Source: Verrucomicrobiaceae bacterium (lineage in GTDB: Bacteria > Verrucomicrobiota > Verrucomicrobiia > Verrucomicrobiales > Verrucomicrobiaceae). From it: a DNA stretch of 64,000 nt. The DNA is taken from NCBI GenBank assembly GCA_015075365.1, contig JABTUN010000003.1:186001-250000 (forward strand), read 5' to 3'. Within the stretch, counting starts at the first letter, position 1, and every line of letters begins with the position of its first letter. A program made the translations under genes and the position numbers. The notes beneath the pieces were generated by a model. The model had not been told where the DNA came from. It saw nothing but the letters and a program-made list of their open reading frames with translations, and did not search any database. This document shows positions 60,533 to 64,000 of the stretch, piece by piece.

Positions 60533-61705
60533 ATGGCCGCGCTGCGTCACCAACTTCGCCTTCTTCCGCGCCCGTTTTGGGTTCTGGTCGGCGCGACGTT
60601 TGTGAACCGCTTCGGTGTGTTCGTCGTGCCGTTCCTGGCGCTCTTCATCACGCGGAATGGCAACACCGCCGCGCAAGCTGGTTATGCGGTGGCCGCGTAT
60701 TCGCTGGGCGGATTTGGCGCGGCATGGCTTGGCGGCTGGCTGGCGGACCGTATCGGGCGGAATGTCACGATGGCTGTTTCATCGCTCGCAGGCGCGTTGT
60801 GCATGCTGGCGATGTCGCAGGCGGTGGACTGGCGTGCGCTGGCCGTGCTGGCCTTCATCACCGGCGCGATCAATGAAGCCGGGCATCCCGCCAGCGCCGC
60901 GCTCGTGCAGGACATCGTGCCACCGGAGCAGCGTGTTGTCGCTTTCGCGGTGCAAAGGTTCGCCGTGAATCTTGCCTGGTCGCTCGGTCCTGCCACGGCG
61001 GGCATTCTGGCCGAGCATGCCTCGTTCTTCTGGCTGTTTGTCGTCGATGCCTTCACCTCGGCCGTCTTTGGCGTCATCGCGTGGCTTTTCCTCCCGCGCG
61101 GGAGGCGCACGGATGCCTCGCAGGCCGGTTGGGGCCATGCATGGGCCTCCATTCGTCAAAACAAGCCCTTCCTCGCCCTCTTTGGTGCCTGTGTCTGCAC
61201 GGCGTGGATTTTCCGGCAGACAAACACGACCTTTCCGCTGCATTTCGAGCGCAATCACCTGCCGCTCGACTGGTGCGGCTATGTGCTGGCGCTCAATGGG
61301 GTGATGATCTGCCTCTTCGAGGTGCCGCTGGCCCATGCGATGCGCCCTTGGCCTGTGCGCGGTGTGCTGGCGCTGGGCTACATTCTCATGGGCGGCAGTT
61401 TCCTCGTCTTCCAGGCGGGGGGGACGATCACGGCGTTTGTCCTGATGATGGTGATTTTCACCGTGGGCGAAATGAGCGCTTTTTCGCGGCAGCAGGCTTA
61501 CGCCGCCAGCATGGCACCGGACGACATGCGCGGGCGCTATGTAGGCTTTTTGAGTTTTGCCTGGTGCGCGGGAAACACGGCCAGCTCCGCGCTGGGCATG
61601 CCGCTGTATGATCGCCATCCCGGCATCCTCTGGGCGATCAACGCGGGCCTCGGCATCGTGGCAGCTCTTCTCATCTTCTCCAGTCGGAAAACACCCGCCG
61701 CATGA
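60533..61705 (+). CDS. Major facilitator superfamily transporter
   Basis: A 390-residue carrier with about 12 hydrophobic segments. The loop 2-3 signature WLGGWLADRIGRN and the central cytosolic loop FLPRGRRTDASQAGWGHA are typical of MFS drug/solute exporters. Substrate unknown. Its stop overlaps the rarD start (ATGA), so the two transporters are co-translated. Confidence 0.9.
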   Translation: MAALRHQLRLLPRPFWVLVGATFVNRFGVFVVPFLALFITRNGNTAAQAGYAVAAYSLGGFGAAWLGGWLADRIGRNVTMAVSSLAGALCMLAMSQAVDWRALAVLAFITGAINEAGHPASAALVQDIVPPEQRVVAFAVQRFAVNLAWSLGPATAGILAEHASFFWLFVVDAFTSAVFGVIAWLFLPRGRRTDASQAGWGHAWASIRQNKPFLALFGACVCTAWIFRQTNTTFPLHFERNHLPLDWCGYVLALNGVMICLFEVPLAHAMRPWPVRGVLALGYILMGGSFLVFQAGGTITAFVLMMVIFTVGEMSAFSRQQAYAASMAPDDMRGRYVGFLSFAWCAGNTASSALGMPLYDRHPGILWAINAGLGIVAALLIFSSRKTPAA

Positions 61706-62607
61706 ATCATTCACGTCCATCCACGGGTGCTGTGCTCAGCGCGGTGCTGGCTTTTGGCCTGTGGGGCGTGCTGCCGGTGTATTGGAAGCAGATCTGCCAC
61801 CTCGGCAGTGATGTGGCGCTGGCCCAGCGTGTCCTGTGGACCATGGCCACCGTGCTGCCGCTGCTCATGCTGCGCGGCGAGTGGCCGGGCTTTCTGAAAG
61901 CGCTGCGCGATGCCACGCTGATCAAAACGCACGGCTGGTCCGCCTTTCTGCTCGCGGTCAACTGGGGTGTCTTCGTCTGGGCTGCGCAGCACGGGCGCAT
62001 CCTCGATTGCAGCCTCGGTTACTTCATCAATCCTCTGCTCAATGTGCTCATCGGCAGTTATTTGCTCGGTGAGCGCCTTTCCGGCCTGCAAAAGCTCAGC
62101 ATCGCCTCCGCGGCCTGCGGCGTGATCACGCAGCTCGTGCTCGTGGGCCGTTTCCCGTGGATCGGATTGCTGCTGGCGGGCAGTTTCGCGCTCTACGGCC
62201 TCGCGCGGCGGCGTTCACCGCTCGGCTCGCTGCCGGGCCTCGGTGTTGAAACGATTGTCGGCCTGCCCGTGGCGGCGTTGTACCTCATCTGGACCATGCA
62301 AAGCGGCATCTCCATTTGGGGAACGGCCTCTGCGCGTGATCTGCTGCTCATCATGGGTCTTGGCATCATCACGACGATCCCGCTGCTCGGTTTCGCGCAC
62401 GGTGCGCGGCAGCTTCCATTCGCCTTGCTCGGCGTTCTGCAGTTCCTTGCGCCCACCGGGCAGTTTCTCATCGGCGCATTCGTCTATGGCGAGCCTGTCA
62501 GCGCCTCCTCGCTGGTATCCTTCGGCCTCATATGGACCGGCGTTGTGCTCTTCTGCGGGAATCTGCTTCTCCAGGGAGCGCGCCGTCCAGCAGCGAGGAC
62601 GGTTTGA
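61702..62607 (+). CDS. rarD: RarD/EamA-family permease
   Basis: A 301-residue DMT-superfamily protein, ten predicted segments in two EamA halves. RarD features are LAFGLWGVLPVYWKQICHLG, EWPGFLKALRDATLI, WAAQHGRILDCSLGYFINPL, NVLIGSYLLGERLSGLQKLS and GARQLPFALLGVLQFLAPTG. RarD proteins are linked to chloramphenicol sensitivity; natural substrates are not established. Its stop abuts the convergent mnmA stop. Confidence 0.92.
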   Translation: MNHSRPSTGAVLSAVLAFGLWGVLPVYWKQICHLGSDVALAQRVLWTMATVLPLLMLRGEWPGFLKALRDATLIKTHGWSAFLLAVNWGVFVWAAQHGRILDCSLGYFINPLLNVLIGSYLLGERLSGLQKLSIASAACGVITQLVLVGRFPWIGLLLAGSFALYGLARRRSPLGSLPGLGVETIVGLPVAALYLIWTMQSGISIWGTASARDLLLIMGLGIITTIPLLGFAHGARQLPFALLGVLQFLAPTGQFLIGAFVYGEPVSASSLVSFGLIWTGVVLFCGNLLLQGARRPAARTV

Positions 62608-63678
62608 TCACGAGTCGTGCCGGATGCTCTCGAAGACCGCGCCACCCAGGAGCCTGTCGCCATCATACAGCGCACAGATCTGGCCGGGAGTCAGCGCGCG
62701 CTGGGGTTCGTGGTATTCGAGCCCGGCGCGGCCGTTGCCGAGCGGTTTGAAGTCGGCGAGGCCGGCGGGGCAGCGATAGCGGGGCTGCGCGTTCAGCACG
62801 CGCGCGGTGTCGAGCGGCTCGCCGGTGCTCGAAATGGAGTGCAGCACGGCTCTGCGCGCCCAGAGCAGCGGCGTGTCCGCGTTTTCGATGGCGACGACGA
62901 GTTCGTTCGTCTCGGGCCGCTTCGCGACGACGACGTAGGCCTGCTTGTGCAGCGGGCTGGCGACGCCGTGGCCCTTGCGCTGGCCGAGCGTGTAAAGATG
63001 CAGGCCACGATGCTCACCACGCACCTTGCCTGCGAGATCGACGATGGGGCCGGGCTTGTCCGGCACGAAGGTGCGCAGGAAGTCCTCCATCTTCACCTGG
63101 CCGATGAAGCAGATGCCCTGGCTGTCCTTTTTCTCCGCTGTTTTGAGCCCTAGTTCGCGGGCGAGATCACGCAGCTCCGGCTTTAAAAGATGTCCGATCG
63201 GAAAGTGCGCGATCCGGACCTGCTCCGGCCGCATCATGGCGAGGAAGTAGGTCTGGTCTTTGTTCGGGTCCGCGCCGCGCAGGATGTGGCCGCCTTCTTT
63301 GCGTGCGTAATGCCCCGTTGCGATGCCTTCAAAGCCGTGTTCGCGGCCCCAGTCCCACAGCACGCCGAATTTCATCTCCCGATTACACATCACATCCGGA
63401 TTCGGCGTGATGCCGGCCTGGTAGCCTTCGAGGAGGTATTTCACGACCTTCTCGCGATATTCGGTCATGAGATTGACGACACGAAACGGGATGCCGAGCT
63501 GCTCCGCGACAGCACGGGCGTCCTCGATGTCCTCCTCCCAAGGGCAGTGGCCGATGATGTTCTCCTCATTGATCCAGTTCTTCATGTACACGCCATGCAC
63601 CTCGTGGCCGGCACGAACGAGGACGGCAGCGGCCACGCTGCTGTCCACGCCTCCGGACATGGCTGCGAGAATTTTCAT
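62608..63678 (-). CDS. mnmA: tRNA-specific 2-thiouridylase MnmA
   Basis: Thiolates U34 of tRNA-Lys/Glu/Gln. From the ATG at 63678 the protein has 356 residues, starting [20 protein letters not shown] with the ATP-pyrophosphatase P-loop. Both catalytic cysteines are present: C in [13 protein letters not shown] and C in [16 protein letters not shown]. The ATG at 63771 in frame would add a leader with no family similarity. The last 40 residues ([20 protein letters not shown]) match the OB-like C-terminus. Diverges from a truncated membrane gene. Confidence 0.95.
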   Translation of the reverse strand: MKILAAMSGGVDSSVAAAVLVRAGHEVHGVYMKNWINEENIIGHCPWEEDIEDARAVAEQLGIPFRVVNLMTEYREKVVKYLLEGYQAGITPNPDVMCNREMKFGVLWDWGREHGFEGIATGHYARKEGGHILRGADPNKDQTYFLAMMRPEQVRIAHFPIGHLLKPELRDLARELGLKTAEKKDSQGICFIGQVKMEDFLRTFVPDKPGPIVDLAGKVRGEHRGLHLYTLGQRKGHGVASPLHKQAYVVVAKRPETNELVVAIENADTPLLWARRAVLHSISSTGEPLDTARVLNAQPRYRCPAGLADFKPLGNGRAGLEYHEPQRALTPGQICALYDGDRLLGGAVFESIRHDS

Positions 63679-63730
63679 GAATCGAGAAAAGGAGGCGCAG
63701 GTTGAAGCCGCGCGGCCAAATTGGCAATTA

Positions 63731-63765
63731 AACCTTGAACTTTGAAGCCTGAACCCTGAACTGCT
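63731..63765. repeat. Period-7 intergenic tandem repeat (5 units)
   Basis: Units AACCTTG, AACTTTG, AAGCCTG, AACCCTG, AACTGCT lie directly upstream of the start at 63770 and between it and mnmA. The CTGAA/TTGAA core matches the array at 45775. Confidence 0.65.
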
Positions 63766-63769
63766 TGCC

Positions 63770-64000
63770 ATGGCAAAAATCGAAAAGGCCCCGACAGGCG
63801 AGTTCCACTCCGGCTACGGCTGCGTGATCATCACGGCGGCGATCGGGGTGTTTGGGTTCATTCTGTGGTGGGGTTGGTATTCGCTGATGACGATGGACCG
63901 GGAGATTGGAGCCATTGCCCAGGACAAGCCGGTCGCCTTGGTGGAAATCGCGCCGGTGGCGGATCTGGAGAAGCGGCTGGCGGATTTCGCGGTGGCGGCG
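63770..64000 (+). CDS. N-terminus of a membrane-anchored protein, cut by window edge
   Basis: From the ATG at 63770 an open frame of 77 codons runs off the window. It has a basic N-terminus ([18 protein letters not shown]), one hydrophobic helix ([20 protein letters not shown]) and an acidic helix starting [15 protein letters not shown]. No family is recognised from so little. Confidence 0.6.
   Translation, partial: MAKIEKAPTGEFHSGYGCVIITAAIGVFGFILWWGWYSLMTMDREIGAIAQDKPVALVEIAPVADLEKRLADFAVAA

Overview
The window is chromosomal DNA of a Verrucomicrobiota bacterium, probably Verrucomicrobiaceae (Prosthecobacter/Verrucomicrobium-like). This rests on gene content: DUF1501, DUF1549/DUF1553 and DUF1800 proteins, a PVC-type dehydrogenase/cytochrome with an NPCBM domain, Tat-like and Sec signals on large secreted proteins with calcium-binding DxDxDG repeats, few Shine-Dalgarno sequences and high GC. 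The species assignment is inference.

Left backbone (1-13990): a truncated aquaporin, a DUF1549/DUF1553-DUF1501 pair, a 1158-residue secreted repeat protein, then a housekeeping run on the minus strand (mpl, ribBA, ribH, nusB, ftsY), a TPR-AAA+ ATPase and tRNA-Arg(CCG).

Genomic island (about 13944-38800): the 3' half of the tRNA-Arg gene is repeated exactly 24,800 bases downstream, beside a frameshifted tyrosine integrase, an unknown gene and an excisionase-like gene. The cargo is a defence-type locus read on the minus strand: hsdM, hsdS, a catalytically dead trypsin fold fused to a membrane-anchored KAP P-loop NTPase, a small Trypco1-type protein, an intact trypsin-like protease, a GIY-YIG/DUF4357 nuclease, an AbiEi/AbiEii-like pair, hsdR and a YgjP-type metalloprotease. 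Upstream of hsdM lie a second-type metK, a small integrase-arm-like protein coupled to it, two unknown genes and a divergent secreted superoxide dismutase. The protease/pseudoprotease/KAP/Trypco1 module inside a type I restriction locus is the best candidate for an undescribed system: my inference is that the KAP fusion senses or anchors while the paired active protease is released to act on a partner or effector.

Second, smaller element (38744-42191): a third copy of the tRNA 3' end bounds a 3.4-kb segment that starts like the first island but has no integrase. It carries an IS3-family insertion, a lipoprotein gene and a HigBA toxin-antitoxin pair. The two elements are in tandem.

Right backbone (42192-64000): the PVC-type NPCBM/cytochrome protein, a TauE/SafE permease, several membrane proteins (DUF4230, DUF2167, one unknown), a class V aminotransferase, galM overlapping a PP2C phosphatase gene, a MarR regulator, a secreted cassette (WG-repeat protein, beta-helix protein, DUF1800, DUF1501) interrupted by an opposite-strand ParE-like toxin-antitoxin pair, an MFS carrier, rarD, mnmA and a truncated membrane protein. 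Four intergenic spacers carry period-7 degenerate tandem repeats of related composition.
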